Notes under the pieces: model-generated
What the model was told of the DNA's origin: nothing
What the model saw: only the letters and a program-made list of their open reading frames with translations
Databases searched by the model: none
Assembly: GCF_004135935.1 (NCBI RefSeq)
Contig: NZ_CP025086.1
Coordinates: 1,178,001 to 1,242,000 of the forward strand
Length of the DNA stretch: 64,000 nucleotides
From: Methylovirgula ligni
GTDB lineage: Bacteria; Pseudomonadota; Alphaproteobacteria; Rhizobiales; Beijerinckiaceae
Direction: 5' to 3'
Program-made: the position numbers and the translations under genes
Shown here: positions 1-11,290 of the stretch, in pieces
How the letters are laid out: the number at the start of each line of letters is the position of its first letter
Numbering within the stretch: position 1 is the first letter of the stretch

Positions 1-275
1 GCAATGAAGCGATGGGCTTCTGGTGGGCCGCGGTGCCCAAGAACCGCTGGCCCGATCATCCGGAATGGCGTGCGGCCATCGCCAAGCATTGGGACAAGGT
101 CTATGGCGACCGGCGGCAGGAGATTGTCTTCATCGGCGCGGCGATGGAGGAGGCAGCGATCCGCCGCACGCTCAATGCCTGTCTCGTCGGCGACGCCAAT
201 GCGAAGGAGATGCAGACCTCGGCCTGGGGCAAGCTCGCCGATCCCTTTCCCGTCTGGCAGCTCGACAAAAACTGA
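1..275 (+). CDS. COG0523/CobW-family GTPase, C-terminal fragment (5' end outside window)
   Basis: The open frame enters from the left edge and ends with TGA at 273-275. The visible ~90 residues read like the CobW C-terminal domain: FWWAAVP near the start, then a WRAAI...W segment, GDRRQEIVFIG and a closing RxTLNACL helix. This family comprises P-loop GTPases acting as metal (often zinc) chaperones. The GTPase domain lies outside the window, so the metal cannot be judged. A second, complete COG0523 protein lies at 34941-36038. Confidence 0.8.
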   Translation, partial: NEAMGFWWAAVPKNRWPDHPEWRAAIAKHWDKVYGDRRQEIVFIGAAMEEAAIRRTLNACLVGDANAKEMQTSAWGKLADPFPVWQLDKN

Positions 276-344
276 GCGTTCACGATTTGCGGCATCCGCT
301 TTCCTTGCGCGCTCCCGCCGGTATGATCGGGGGCGGAGGCCGCC

Positions 345-914
345 GTGCTGCAACAAAGTTTTTCATCCAAACCCGGGCTCGCGCGCTACAATGCGCCGGC
401 GCAAGCGCTGCATTGGATCACACTCGTCGTCATCTTCACCCTCCTGCCGCTCGGCTGGGTGATGGTGAACATGGACGAGCACAAGCCGGCCCGCGGCACG
501 CTGTTCTTCGTCCACAAATCCTTTGGTGTGCTGGCGCTCGGGCTCATTGTCGCGCGGCTTGGCTGGCGGGCGCTGCGCCCGGCGCCAGGCCTACCGCCAC
601 AGACAGCCAAATGGGAAATCGGCCTCGCGCATGCGACGCATGCCTTTCTCTATCTGATCTTCATCGTGATGCCGGTGAGCGGCTACATTACGTCGAGCGC
701 CGGCGGCCATCCTGTCTCGCTGTTCGGGCTGCCGTTGCCGCAGCTTCCGAAGGACAAAGCCTTGTCGGATCTCGCGGGCCAGATTCATGTCGCTGGGCAA
801 TATCTCGTCTATTTCTTTCTCGGCGTGCATATCCTCGGCGTCGTCTGGCATGTCGCCGTGCGCAAGGACGGTTATCTGGCGCGGATGCTGCCCGAGCAGA
901 TCAACGCAGAATAG
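345..914 (+). CDS. Cytochrome b561 family protein
   Basis: 189 aa with four hydrophobic segments (about residues 17-38, 53-70, 93-112 and 150-168), typical of the bacterial cytochrome b561 family. These inner-membrane dihaem proteins pass electrons between quinol and periplasmic or membrane acceptors. Candidate haem-ligand histidines occur in RYNAPAQALHWI (TM1), FFVHKSFG (TM2) and the IHVAGQY/GVHILGVVWH segments (TM4). The start is GTG, preceded by GGAGG about 5 bases upstream. It lies 69 bp after the COG0523 fragment and overlaps the next convergent gene by 14 bp. The acceptor is unknown. Confidence 0.85.
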   Translation: MLQQSFSSKPGLARYNAPAQALHWITLVVIFTLLPLGWVMVNMDEHKPARGTLFFVHKSFGVLALGLIVARLGWRALRPAPGLPPQTAKWEIGLAHATHAFLYLIFIVMPVSGYITSSAGGHPVSLFGLPLPQLPKDKALSDLAGQIHVAGQYLVYFFLGVHILGVVWHVAVRKDGYLARMLPEQINAE

Positions 915-1203
915 AGCACGAGCTCGCCCCGTTGCACCAATCCTGCCGTCGATATGGGTGGCGACGCATCTGCTGATGCCGGTCGCCTTGCATGGTTTGC
1001 GGATCGTCCAGTGCATTGGGGCCCTTGGCCTGCGGCACGGGCTGCGGCACGAGTTCCTGGTGCGCGCCGCCGCCGGGGTTCAAGGGCTGCGATTCCTGCG
1101 CATTGCCGCCGAGCTGTCCCGGATATGGCTCGGGGATGAGCTGCTGCGCGGCAAAGGCGGGCGTGGCAAGAAGACAGGCCGCGAGCACCAACGTCCTGAA
1201 CAT
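901..1203 (-). CDS. Small exported protein of unknown function
   Basis: 100 aa. The N-terminus MFRTLVLAACLLATPAFAAQ is a textbook signal peptide with cleavage after AFA. The mature part is rich in Pro, Gln and Gly with no recognised domain, and ends with a WCNGASSC stretch that may form a disulfide. The ATG is chosen because the longer in-frame extension is arginine-rich and lies before the signal peptide. It converges on the cytochrome b561 gene and starts just downstream of the protease-like gene on the same strand. Function unknown. Confidence 0.6.
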   Translation of the reverse strand: MFRTLVLAACLLATPAFAAQQLIPEPYPGQLGGNAQESQPLNPGGGAHQELVPQPVPQAKGPNALDDPQTMQGDRHQQMRRHPYRRQDWCNGASSCSILR

Positions 1204-1240
1204 GGCTTCGCCTTTCCGAGTCGGGCCAGCGCCGCGGGGA

Positions 1241-2164
1241 TCAATCCTTCTTGATCCACACCCGTCCCGCTTGCGGGTCGAAAACGATCGTCTGGAACAG
1301 GCGCAGGAAGGAGACGCCAAGCTGTGCCGCCGGCGTCGTCTGCGCCGCGATACCGCCACAGATATTCGCTGGTTTGACGATCAGATAATAGTCGCGGGTC
1401 TGCGCGACAGCCGCGCCGCTCTCATTTGTGATCACAAGCGGTTGACGGCTCGAATAAACCGGCCGGCTCTCAAAGCCGGCGCAGGTCTTCACCGTCACAT
1501 GATTTTGAAGCGTCAGCGACGCTCCGTCTGCGATCAGGGCGTCGTGAAAGGCCTGATTGATGTCGAGTGAATGGGGATAGAGATCGTCGTCATAGCCAGT
1601 GTCGATCTGCGCCCAGGTCTTCGCCGCGCCGATCCGCAAAAAGACCACAGGCACATTCGGCCTGTCGTGGGCGACATGAACGCGGCCGGGTGAGAAGAAG
1701 CCGCGCTGGTCGATGGGCGTGAACCCGGCTTCTTGCAGTTGCGACGCCGCGCATGGTGTGGCCGAAATCGCCGCCGTTGTCGCATTGAGCGCGACGGTGA
1801 GATGCGCCAGAAGGTCGGTGCCGATGATGGCGTCCGTGGCCGGATCGGCATGGCGGGCGAGGAATTCGCTTTCGCCCGGCAAGGGCAGCGAGGTTGCGGC
1901 CTTGACCAGCAAACCAACGTCGGTCGCGGCCTTCGCCCGCAACGAGCTTTGCGTGGCGCCATAATCGAGCAGGGCGCGGGCGGGCGTGCCGTCGATATCG
2001 ATCTCGATATGCGGCGCGCCGGCGCTATGGCTCAGCGGATAGGTTTTGGCGCTACAAAGCATTGCCGTGGTCTGCGGCGTGGCGCGAAAGTGAAACATGG
2101 CCGCCGCCAACGCGAGCGCAAGCAAAATGGTTGCGGCAAAAATTTTATGATGCGCAACCGTCAT
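1241..2164 (-). CDS. Membrane-anchored aspartyl-protease-like protein
   Basis: 307 aa with an N-terminal hydrophobic segment (residues 8-24). Two retropepsin-like active-site motifs are visible: LLDYGATQS with Asp67 and WAQIDTGYDD with Asp188. The first is a variant, with Tyr instead of Thr/Ser between Asp and Gly. Hydrophobic-hydrophobic-Gly patterns (AIIGTDLL; LGVSFLRLF near the C-terminus) fit the second part of retropepsin-like lobes. It is probably an exported or anchored aspartyl protease or a degenerate relative; the substrate is unknown. Its ATG is at the edge of the 2160-2234 palindrome with no clear ribosome-binding site, so the start is uncertain. Confidence 0.6.
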   Translation of the reverse strand: MTVAHHKIFAATILLALALAAAMFHFRATPQTTAMLCSAKTYPLSHSAGAPHIEIDIDGTPARALLDYGATQSSLRAKAATDVGLLVKAATSLPLPGESEFLARHADPATDAIIGTDLLAHLTVALNATTAAISATPCAASQLQEAGFTPIDQRGFFSPGRVHVAHDRPNVPVVFLRIGAAKTWAQIDTGYDDDLYPHSLDINQAFHDALIADGASLTLQNHVTVKTCAGFESRPVYSSRQPLVITNESGAAVAQTRDYYLIVKPANICGGIAAQTTPAAQLGVSFLRLFQTIVFDPQAGRVWIKKD

Positions 2165-2234
2165 TGCGAGGCGCGCATGCGCCGAAGCAATCCAGAATGA
2201 TTATGGATTGCTTCGCCTTCGGCTCGCAATGACG
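2160..2234. repeat. Palindromic intergenic repeat (family A)
   Basis: Imperfect inverted repeat between the protease-like gene and uvrB. The outer arms are CGTCATTGCGAG and CTCGCAATGACG, and the inner arms GAAGCAATCCA and TGGATTGCTTC. A related copy is at 17757-17852 and a half-copy near 48147-48164. Such CATTGCGAG/GAAGCAATCC elements are common dispersed repeats in Rhizobiales genomes. Confidence 0.75.
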
Positions 2235-2248
2235 CCGCCTCGGACAAA

Positions 2249-4735
2249 TTACCCCCGCCTCTTGCCCTTCCACGCCCGCGTGCCGCCTTTGCCCGCAGAC
2301 GAGCGTGGCTTGGCTTCGCCGCCGCCGAAATTATGGGGCCCCATTTCGGAATCGGTCGGCTTGTGCGGCCGGCTCGCCGGCATATTCGCAGCATCGCCGA
2401 AGGGCCGTGGGCCGCGGTAGCCGCCCGCCTCGCGTTCGACATCGGACTGCGTCGCCAGCGGATCGTCGGAGATCGCGAGTTCCACCGCTTGTAGCCGCTT
2501 GATTTCGTCGCGCAGCCGCGCCGCCTTCTCGAAATTGAGGTCCGCCGCCGCATCGCGCATCTCGCGTTCGAGGTCCGCCATCGTCGCCTTGAAATTATGG
2601 CCGATGAGATTGCCCGCCTGCGCCATTCCGGCATCGACCGTCACATGGTCGCGCTCGGCGATGGAGCCGAGGATGTTCTGAATGCCGCGCTTGATCGATT
2701 CCGGCGTGATGCCGTTCTCGACATTGAACTGCTCCTGCTTTTCACGCCGCCGGCTGGTCTCGGCCATAGCGCGCTGCATCGAGCCGGTGATCTGATCGGC
2801 GTAGAGGATCACCCGTCCATCGATATTGCGCGCGGCGCGGCCGATCGTCTGCACCAGCGAGGTCTCGCTGCGCAGAAAACCTTCCTTATCCGCGTCGAGG
2901 ATGGCGACGAGCCCGCATTCGGGAATGTCGAGACCCTCGCGCAGCAGGTTGATGCCGATGAGCGCATCGAAAGCGCCGATGCGCAGATCGCGGATGATCT
3001 CGATCCGCTCCAGCGTGTCGATGTCGGAATGCATGTAGCGCACGCGCACGCCATGCTCATGCAGATATTCGGTGAGATCCTCGGCCATGCGCTTGGTGAG
3101 GACGGTGACGAGCGAGCGATAGCCGCGCTGGGCGACCTCGCGCACCTCGCCAAGAAGATCATCTACTTGTGCCCGCGCGGGGCGCACCTCGACCGGCGGA
3201 TCGATGAGCCCGGTCGGGCGGATCACCTGTTCGACAAAGATGCCGCCGGCGCGTTCGATCTCCCATTTGCCGGGGGTCGCGGAGACATGGACAGATGGCG
3301 GCCGCATCGCGTCCCATTCCTCGAAGCGCAGCGGCCGGTTGTCGAGGCAGGACGGCAGGCGGAAGCCATATTCGGCCAACGTCGCCTTGCGGCGAAAGTC
3401 GCCGCGATACATGGCGCCGATCTGCGGGACGGTGACATGCGACTCGTCGGTGAAGACGAGCGCATTGTCGGGCAGATATTCGAACAGCGTCGGCGGCGGC
3501 TCGCCCGGCTGGCGGCCGGTGAGATAGCGCGAATAATTCTCGATGCCGGCGCAGGAGCCGGTCGCCTCCATCATCTCGAGATCGAAGAGCGTGCGTTGTT
3601 CGAGCCTTTGCGCTTCGAGCAGGCGCCCGGTGGCATAAAGCTCGGCGAGGCGCTGCTTCAATTCCTCCTTGATGCCTTTAATCGATTGCAGCAGCGTCGG
3701 GCGCGGCGTCACATAATGCGAATTCGCATAGACCTTGATGAATTCGAGGTCCTGCGTCTTCTGCCCGGTCAGCGGATCGAATTCAACGATTCCTTCGATC
3801 TCGTCGCCGAAGAAACGGATGCGCCAGGCGCGATCCTCATAGTGGGCGGGGAAAAGCTCGATCGTATCGCCGCGCACGCGGAAGACGCCGCGATAAAAGT
3901 CGCCGCCCGAGCGCTTGTATTGCAAGGCGACGAGATCGGCGATCAATTGCCGCTGATCGATGCGCTCGCCCGCCTTCACGGTGAAGGTCATCGCCGTGTA
4001 GGTCTCGACCGAGCCGATACCATAGATGCAGGAGACGGAGGCGACGATGATCACGTCGTCGCGTTCGAGCAGCGCGCGCGTCGCGGCGTGACGCATGCGG
4101 TCGATCTGCTCGTTGATCGAGGATTCCTTCTCGATATAGGTGTCCGAGCGCGGCACATAGGCTTCCGGCTGGTAATAGTCGTAATAGGAGACGAAATATT
4201 CGACTGCGTTCTCCGGGAAGAAGCTCTTGAACTCGCCGTAGAGCTGCGCCGCCAGCGTCTTGTTGGGCGCGAGAACCAAAGCCGGGCGCTGGGTGCGGGC
4301 GATGACCTGCGCCATCGTAAAGGTCTTGCCCGAGCCGGTGACGCCGAGCAGCACCTGGTCGCGTTCGCCGCTGTTGATGCCGGCCACAAGCTCATCGATC
4401 GCCGCCGGCTGGTCGCCGCGCGGCTCATATTCCGAGATGAGTCTGAACTCGACGCCGCCCTCCGACTTCTCCGGGCGCGGCGGCCGATGCGGCATCCACG
4501 GGGTCTTGCCGCGCAGATTGGGGTCGCCCCGCTCGAGCAGATCCTTCAGCGAGGCGGCGGTCGCCGCGACACCGCCTGCGGCGTCGAACGTCGCGGGTGC
4601 CTCGGCAAAGCCCACAGGAGGCCCGCCGTTGGTCGTCAAGGCAGGATTGAGCAGCGCGGCGAGATGGTCGCCGAGCGGCTTCAGCTCGGGCTTTCCGGCT
4701 TTGGGGCGGCTGAGTTTTTTCGGCGGTTTGGGCAT
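2249..4735 (-). CDS. uvrB: UvrABC system protein B (excinuclease subunit)
   Basis: 828 aa. It is the DNA-damage-binding helicase-like subunit of nucleotide excision repair. An N-terminal extension of about 100 residues precedes the canonical [14 protein letters not shown] start, as in other Rhizobiales. Walker A is GVTGSGKT, the beta-hairpin region is [20 protein letters not shown], and the DExx-type box is TDESH. Late helicase motifs [12 protein letters not shown] and QTIGRAARN are present. The C-terminal UVR domain (about residues 720-755: [21 protein letters not shown]) contacts UvrC. The ATG at 4735 is chosen because sequence upstream is not UvrB-like. No other uvr gene is nearby. Confidence 0.97.
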   Translation of the reverse strand: MPKPPKKLSRPKAGKPELKPLGDHLAALLNPALTTNGGPPVGFAEAPATFDAAGGVAATAASLKDLLERGDPNLRGKTPWMPHRPPRPEKSEGGVEFRLISEYEPRGDQPAAIDELVAGINSGERDQVLLGVTGSGKTFTMAQVIARTQRPALVLAPNKTLAAQLYGEFKSFFPENAVEYFVSYYDYYQPEAYVPRSDTYIEKESSINEQIDRMRHAATRALLERDDVIIVASVSCIYGIGSVETYTAMTFTVKAGERIDQRQLIADLVALQYKRSGGDFYRGVFRVRGDTIELFPAHYEDRAWRIRFFGDEIEGIVEFDPLTGQKTQDLEFIKVYANSHYVTPRPTLLQSIKGIKEELKQRLAELYATGRLLEAQRLEQRTLFDLEMMEATGSCAGIENYSRYLTGRQPGEPPPTLFEYLPDNALVFTDESHVTVPQIGAMYRGDFRRKATLAEYGFRLPSCLDNRPLRFEEWDAMRPPSVHVSATPGKWEIERAGGIFVEQVIRPTGLIDPPVEVRPARAQVDDLLGEVREVAQRGYRSLVTVLTKRMAEDLTEYLHEHGVRVRYMHSDIDTLERIEIIRDLRIGAFDALIGINLLREGLDIPECGLVAILDADKEGFLRSETSLVQTIGRAARNIDGRVILYADQITGSMQRAMAETSRRREKQEQFNVENGITPESIKRGIQNILGSIAERDHVTVDAGMAQAGNLIGHNFKATMADLEREMRDAAADLNFEKAARLRDEIKRLQAVELAISDDPLATQSDVEREAGGYRGPRPFGDAANMPASRPHKPTDSEMGPHNFGGGEAKPRSSAGKGGTRAWKGKRRG

Positions 4736-4797
4736 GGCCGCAATATGGGGCCGCCGCGTCCGAGATGAAAGCGCCGGACCGCCTGTGCCGGATTTTC

Positions 4798-5448
4798 CTA
4801 CCCTCGCTCGGTCGCTGCGAACAGCCGGTAGAAAAAGCCGGCGCCGAGCCCCGAGAGCGCTTCCATGCCGATCGAGACGGGGGTTGCATCGGCCCACAAC
4901 AGGGCCGCGACCAGCGCATAGGCCAGAGAGGCCGCCGCACCGCCGAGGCTATAGGCGAGTAGACTGGTATGGCCGAGGCGCGCCAAAATCTTGTGGGCGA
5001 ACAGCAGGGCCAGCGCGCTGGCGCGAGCACCGCTCCAGAGGCCGGCCATCGCGATCAGCAGCATGATCGGCACTTGAGCTTCGCCGAGCGAGATCTGGCC
5101 CATGCCGATATCACCGAGCGGCAGCTTGTCGAGGCCACCGAGCGCGCCGAAGCTGAGGAAACTGGTGGCGCGGGCCGCGGCATTGAGGAGGCCGACAATC
5201 AGACCGGCGAGAACGGCGGCGCGAAACGACCAGCCGACGCGGGTGATCCCGGAAGGTTTGGCGCGCGCTGCGCTGGCATCATCACGGGGGCCGGCGAGCA
5301 CCGCGGCGACGACCTCGCGCGGCAGTTCCGGCGCCAATTTTTCGGACGGACGCGGGTCCGGCCGCGCTGGCGCCGGGCCTCGCGCCGCCGGGGCAAGGCC
5401 GCGCCGGCCGAAGGTCTTTGCTGGAGGCATGGACATTGGCGGAGACAT
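4798..5448 (-). CDS. Integral membrane protein of unknown function
   Basis: 216 aa. A Pro/Arg/Ala-rich cytoplasmic N-terminus (residues 1-70) is followed by about four hydrophobic segments (residues 75-95, 125-147, 160-180, 195-212). It lies 62 bp upstream of uvrB on the same strand and could be cotranscribed with it. No family was recognised. Internal Met codons at residues 4 and 6 are alternative starts. Confidence 0.6.
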   Translation of the reverse strand: MSPPMSMPPAKTFGRRGLAPAARGPAPARPDPRPSEKLAPELPREVVAAVLAGPRDDASAARAKPSGITRVGWSFRAAVLAGLIVGLLNAAARATSFLSFGALGGLDKLPLGDIGMGQISLGEAQVPIMLLIAMAGLWSGARASALALLFAHKILARLGHTSLLAYSLGGAAASLAYALVAALLWADATPVSIGMEALSGLGAGFFYRLFAATERG

Positions 5449-5530
5449 GGGCGCAGCCTAAGGCCGCCGCCCTACGAAACGATTGACGCAATCGCCGAAA
5501 CTTTCTGACCGGAGACGAGAAGCGGGCAAA

Positions 5531-5563
5531 AAGAAAGGGCCGCGTCCTTACGGAGCGCGGCCC
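5531..5563 (-). terminator. Rho-independent terminator
   Basis: The stem GGGCCGCG ... CGCGGCCC spans 5537-5563. Read on the minus strand it is followed by TTTCTTTTT (5528-5536), so it terminates the transcript of the small membrane-protein gene at 5616-5873. Confidence 0.8.
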
Positions 5564-5615
5564 TCAGACACGACCTCCTACGGGGGGCATCGGGGGTCGT
5601 GGTAACGTTCCGCCG

Positions 5616-5873
5616 CTACGAGTGCGGCGCGAAACCTGTCAAATCCGGCAGCACACCGGCGAAATGGACATCATGCGCGGCTGTCGGCGCCTGGGATTGG
5701 GACACGCCCGCGGGCGGATCAAAGCGAACCAGCAGGCCGAGGGCGAAAGCGGAAACGGTCAGGATGGCGATCAGGATCAGCGAAACCTGAAACTGCCGCC
5801 GGGCCGATCGCAGATCATAGCTGCGGATAAAACCAGCATCCGGGGCGTGATCGAAATGATCGGCAATCGACAT
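5616..5873 (-). CDS. Small single-span membrane protein
   Basis: 85 aa from the ATG at 5873, chosen over a TTG two codons upstream because GAGAGGAG lies about 6 bases before it. Residues 1-29 are polar, residues 30-48 form one hydrophobic helix (SLILIAILTVSAFALGLLV), and the tail is short and polar. A strong terminator directly downstream supports a real monocistronic gene. Function unknown. Confidence 0.65.
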   Translation of the reverse strand: MSIADHFDHAPDAGFIRSYDLRSARRQFQVSLILIAILTVSAFALGLLVRFDPPAGVSQSQAPTAAHDVHFAGVLPDLTGFAPHS

Positions 5874-7707
<1,834 letters not shown>

Positions 7708-7722
7708 TCGAGGTCTTTGCAG

Positions 7723-8772
7723 CTAAGAGGCTTCCGCGGGCGGCCGCGGAGCCTCGCGCACCGCCGCTTTGTCCCCCGCGCGCAAACTTGCCTGCCAGAA
7801 GAGTTCATTGCCGAAATCGTGGAGCTGGCTCGGCAGGCGGCGCGGCACCCAGGTTTGGTGGCGAAGAAAACCGGCGCTGGTGCAAAGGAATTCGGCAATC
7901 GGCTTTCGCGACAGGACACGGACCGCCGCGCGGTTGAGGCTTCTTCTGAAAAATCGGCCATGCCGCAAGTGCCAGGCGCGAAGATAGCGGGAGGCCGCCA
8001 CTTGCCCCGTTTTCAATTCACTTTCGGGCGGCATTTCGGATGGGCGCGGCGGCTCAGGCAGGGACGCGATCAAGGCGTCGAAATCCCGAACCTTGAAGGG
8101 CGCCGGATTTTGCACGGCCGGAAACAGGTCCGGCAAAATATGATAGGTGTATTTCCAGGTCGATCGCGGTTTGATCGACTCGTAGCGGCGCATTTTCGCC
8201 AACCGCTCGCCGGGATTTCTCAAGAGAACATCGAGGTGCAGGAAAAAGGCTGACGCCGGCGCGAAATACGGATCGCCGGACGCGAATCCGCATGAATGGA
8301 TGTCGGTGATGTAGCCGACGCTGCGATGGCGATAGAGCCGGCACTGCGGGTCGAGGAGCCGGCTGTGCGGATACCAGTGATAATGGGTCTTTATCCGGCT
8401 GTATTTGAGCCGCCCCTTGTGTTGGAAGAGCGTCACGCGCGGCAGCCACCACGAAGCAATATCGGGCGCCGCAACCGTTTTTTCCGCCCATTCCAGAAGC
8501 CCGCGCGACGGAAACTCGTCGTCGTCCAGGCGCAATATCCAGTCGCGATCGACGAAGCGCGACATTTGCGCGAAAACGTTCTCGACGTGGAAACCATCCT
8601 GATGGATGAGGGCAATCCTTGCGCCGCGGGCGCGGAGCAATTCCAGCGCGCCGTCGTCGCTTCGGTCATCGACCGCATAGAGCGGCTCAACCCCGAATGA
8701 CCGGTAGGCGTCCAGCAGTTGCCCGAGCCAGCGCGCGCCGTTCAACGTCGGAATGACGATATCGAAATCCAT
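7723..8772 (-). CDS. Family 2-type glycosyltransferase
   Basis: 349 aa. The N-terminus VIPTLNGARWLGQLLDAY is the nucleotide-sugar entry of a GT-A fold. DDRSDDGAL and LRLDDDEFPSRG (about residues 102-113) supply the acidic metal-binding motif. The middle and C-terminal part is rich in Trp, His and Arg and gives no acceptor clue. It starts 337 bp from the divergent chemoreceptor gene and ends 15 bp from aspC (convergent). It probably modifies a surface polysaccharide; donor and acceptor are unknown. Confidence 0.75.
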   Translation of the reverse strand: MDFDIVIPTLNGARWLGQLLDAYRSFGVEPLYAVDDRSDDGALELLRARGARIALIHQDGFHVENVFAQMSRFVDRDWILRLDDDEFPSRGLLEWAEKTVAAPDIASWWLPRVTLFQHKGRLKYSRIKTHYHWYPHSRLLDPQCRLYRHRSVGYITDIHSCGFASGDPYFAPASAFFLHLDVLLRNPGERLAKMRRYESIKPRSTWKYTYHILPDLFPAVQNPAPFKVRDFDALIASLPEPPRPSEMPPESELKTGQVAASRYLRAWHLRHGRFFRRSLNRAAVRVLSRKPIAEFLCTSAGFLRHQTWVPRRLPSQLHDFGNELFWQASLRAGDKAAVREAPRPPAEAS

Positions 8773-9109
8773 TCAAATATCGATTTCGGCTTGGAGATTT
8801 CAGCTTGGCGCCTGCCGGCTTAATAGAATAATGCCGCCAGCAAGAGCGCGCAAAAAAGCCCGGTTCCCCCCAGAACCGGGCTTTTGCCTGCCCCTCGGCC
8901 CGTTTCTAAACCGTTGCCCCCCGGCCGGTTGAATCAGGTCGTCGTCAGTGATGTTCGTATAACAAAGGCAGGCGCCGATGTCTGTTGTGAACGGGCAACA
9001 ATGGGACTTCAAAGGCACGGTTTTGGGAATCGAAATTTGGGGCTGTCACAAATAGGCAACAGAATTTGCTAACTCCTGTAGGAGAGACTTCGCATGCGAT
9101 CTCTGATTC
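8773..9109. other. Divergent intergenic region, 337 bp
   Basis: Apart from the terminator-like hairpin at 8852-8885 it shows no coding potential. The stretch 8886-9090 ends in GTAGGAGAG at 9077-9085, a ribosome-binding site ahead of the chemoreceptor. On the minus strand, about 100-200 bases upstream of the hairpin could encode a small RNA ending at it. Confidence 0.45.
8852..8885. terminator. Bidirectional rho-independent terminator with no adjacent gene
   Basis: AAAAAAGCCCGGTTC - CCCCCA - GAACCGGGCTTTT: a long GC stem with A/T tracts on both sides, so it could act on either strand. It lies between two divergent genes (starts at 8772 minus and about 9110 plus) and is downstream of neither. 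This hints at an unannotated short transcript. Confidence 0.75.
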
Positions 9110-10825
9110 GTGTGCCCAAAGCAGATTCAAGTGTTGAACCTCGCCCCCAAACTGCGGCTGACCCACCGGTTCGCCGCGATCATCATCACCTTTGCGATTT
9201 TGACCGCCGTTTGTGCCGCTATCTTCTGGCACGAAGTCGGCGGATTGCGGGGCGTCTATACCGACATCATCCACCGGCAATATGCCGCCCGCGTCGCCAT
9301 CGTCGAGGCCAAGGCCTCGGAAGCGAACTTCACCGCCTTCGCCTACGAACTCGCGCATGCCGACCCCGACACGGCGCAGCAGACGACCTGGGCCTTTCGC
9401 GACGAGGCGAAGCGCTTCCGCAACTGGATTGGCATCGCCCGCGCCTTCTTGCCCGAGGCGAAGGACAATCTCGACGGAATTTCCGTGCGCTTCGACAGAT
9501 TGCTCGCCTTCCTGGAAGGCTACGCGCGGCAGACGCCGAGCGCCGAGACGCGCGAATTCCAGATCGATTATCGCTTCGGTCCGTTGCGCGACGATCTCGA
9601 AGCCGCGCTGAACGAGGTTTCGAACCAAACCGCGGGCGACATGAACGATCGCATCGCCCATGTCGACAATGTCGCCGCGCCGCGCTTTCAACGCCTCAGC
9701 GCTTTGTTCGCCAGTGGCTATATCGCCATTTTTCTGGGGGCGCTTGCGCTGGCCTCGTTCGCTATCGCCCGGCCCCTGCTGCGGCTTGCCGCTGCGATGG
9801 GCGAGATCGCCGGCGGCCGGTTCGATACCGAAATCGGGCATACGCGCCGCTCGGATGAGCTTGGTGACATGGCGCGGGCGATCCGGGTGTTTCGCGACAA
9901 AGCCAAGGCGCTGAAGGCCCTGGAAGCGGAAACCCGCTCGGCCGAGTCGCGCGCCGAGCAGACGCTGGCGGCCGAGCGCGAGCGCTTCATAGAAGCCTTT
10001 CAGGACGATGTCCTGCATGTCATCGCCGCGCTCTCGGCGGCGAGCCAGGAATTGCAACGCAATGCGGCGGCGATGCGCGACATCGCCCATGCCACGGACG
10101 GGCGCGCCCGGAATGTCGTCCAGTCCTCGCGCGTCAGCCTTGAGATGGTCGAGGCTCTGTCCGCCGCGGCGCAGAAATTCAGCTCGCTGGTCGACGGTGC
10201 CAACCAGGATTTCTTCGCCGCCGACCAGATCGCCGGACACGCGGCGGCCGACGGCAAGATGACGTCGAATTCCGCTGGCGAACTCGCCGACGCCGTCGAA
10301 ACCATCGGCCAGATCGCCGATTTCATCGGCGGGGTCGCCTATCAGACCAACCTGCTTGCCCTCAACGCGACAATCGAGGCGGCGCGCTGCGGCGAGGCAG
10401 GGCGCGGCTTCGCGGTGGTTGCCAGCGAGGTGAAGGCGCTGGCGCAGGAAACCTCGCGCGCCGCCGCCGACATTGCGGCGCGGATCGAGGTCGTGCGGAG
10501 CGCGACCGGGCAGGTCGTCAAGGCCGTGGGTGTGACGGTCGAGCGCATTGGTCGTATCGGCGCGATCACCGACATGATCCGCGAAGGCACGGCGATGCGG
10601 GAACAGGCGGCCGGACGGATCGGCGATTATGTCGTGGCCACGGCAGGCGAGGCGCAGCAGCTTTCCGCGACGCTGCAAGCGGTGGCGCAATCGACTGGCG
10701 AGAGCCAGAGGATCGCCGCCGAAATGCTCCAGGCGACCAATTCGCTCTCGGAGGAGACGGAGCGCCTGCTGGTGCGCTCGCGTGAATTCTGCGTTCAGAT
10801 CCGCGGCAAGAAAGCGGCGCGTTAG
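9110..10825 (+). CDS. Methyl-accepting chemotaxis protein
   Basis: 571 aa from GTG at 9110. TM1 is about residues 22-43, followed by a periplasmic four-helix-type sensor and TM2 about residues 203-222. A HAMP domain begins at [16 protein letters not shown], and the C-terminal signalling domain has the hairpin tip [25 protein letters not shown] then [18 protein letters not shown]. It senses periplasmic signals and controls CheA. The start is doubtful: the only good ribosome-binding site (9077-9085) serves an ATG at 9094 in another frame, and another GTG in frame is at 9131. No che genes are nearby. Confidence 0.9.
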   Translation: MCPKQIQVLNLAPKLRLTHRFAAIIITFAILTAVCAAIFWHEVGGLRGVYTDIIHRQYAARVAIVEAKASEANFTAFAYELAHADPDTAQQTTWAFRDEAKRFRNWIGIARAFLPEAKDNLDGISVRFDRLLAFLEGYARQTPSAETREFQIDYRFGPLRDDLEAALNEVSNQTAGDMNDRIAHVDNVAAPRFQRLSALFASGYIAIFLGALALASFAIARPLLRLAAAMGEIAGGRFDTEIGHTRRSDELGDMARAIRVFRDKAKALKALEAETRSAESRAEQTLAAERERFIEAFQDDVLHVIAALSAASQELQRNAAAMRDIAHATDGRARNVVQSSRVSLEMVEALSAAAQKFSSLVDGANQDFFAADQIAGHAAADGKMTSNSAGELADAVETIGQIADFIGGVAYQTNLLALNATIEAARCGEAGRGFAVVASEVKALAQETSRAAADIAARIEVVRSATGQVVKAVGVTVERIGRIGAITDMIREGTAMREQAAGRIGDYVVATAGEAQQLSATLQAVAQSTGESQRIAAEMLQATNSLSEETERLLVRSREFCVQIRGKKAAR

Positions 10826-10888
10826 TCTCTTGTTGCATTTGCGCAACGAGCCTATTTTGCCGGCTCATCTTCGACGAGGCAAAATCGC

Positions 10889-11290
10889 ATGTTCAGGGAT
10901 GTTCCCGGAGGCGGTGGCCGCAAGCCGGCGCGCAATGTGCTCGGCGAGCCGCTGGAAAGCTGCTCGTTCAATCCGTTGACGGGCTTTTTCCGCAACGGCT
11001 GCTGTGACACGTCGCCGGAAGACGGGGGCAGCCATACCGTCTGCGTCGTGCTGACGGCGGACTTCCTCGCTTTCTCCAAGGCACAGGGCAACGACCTCTC
11101 CACCCCGGCCCCGGCCTACGGTTTCCCCGGCCTCAAGCCCGGCGACCGCTGGTGTCTCTGCGCGCCGCGCTGGCAGGAGGCCTTCGAGGCAGGGCAGGCG
11201 CCGCGCGTTGCGCTGAAGGCGACGCACGAGGGGGCGCTCGCGGATTGCGCCCTGGCCGATCTCAAGGCCCACGCCGTCGATTTGTCCTAG
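10889..11290 (+). CDS. DUF2237 family protein
   Basis: 133 aa. It matches the small DUF2237 family in length and layout: N-terminal NVLGEPLESCSFNPLTGFFR, the conserved GCCDTSPED segment, HTVCVVLTADFLAFSKAQGNDLSTP, and GLKPGDRWCLCAPRW. The several conserved cysteines (GCC, CLC) suggest a metal or redox site, but no function is established. It lies 63 bp after the chemoreceptor gene on the same strand. The first ATG gives the full family length. Confidence 0.85.
   Translation: MFRDVPGGGGRKPARNVLGEPLESCSFNPLTGFFRNGCCDTSPEDGGSHTVCVVLTADFLAFSKAQGNDLSTPAPAYGFPGLKPGDRWCLCAPRWQEAFEAGQAPRVALKATHEGALADCALADLKAHAVDLS

Noticed and set aside
2597-4768. 723-codon open frame opposite uvrB
   Set aside because: UvrB motifs are complete on the other strand; the antisense frame is a GC-codon shadow with low-complexity Arg/Ala/Gly content.
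8945-10846. 633-codon open frame opposite the chemoreceptor gene
   Set aside because: Chemoreceptor domains read clearly on the plus strand; the opposite frame is Arg/Gly-rich with no domain.
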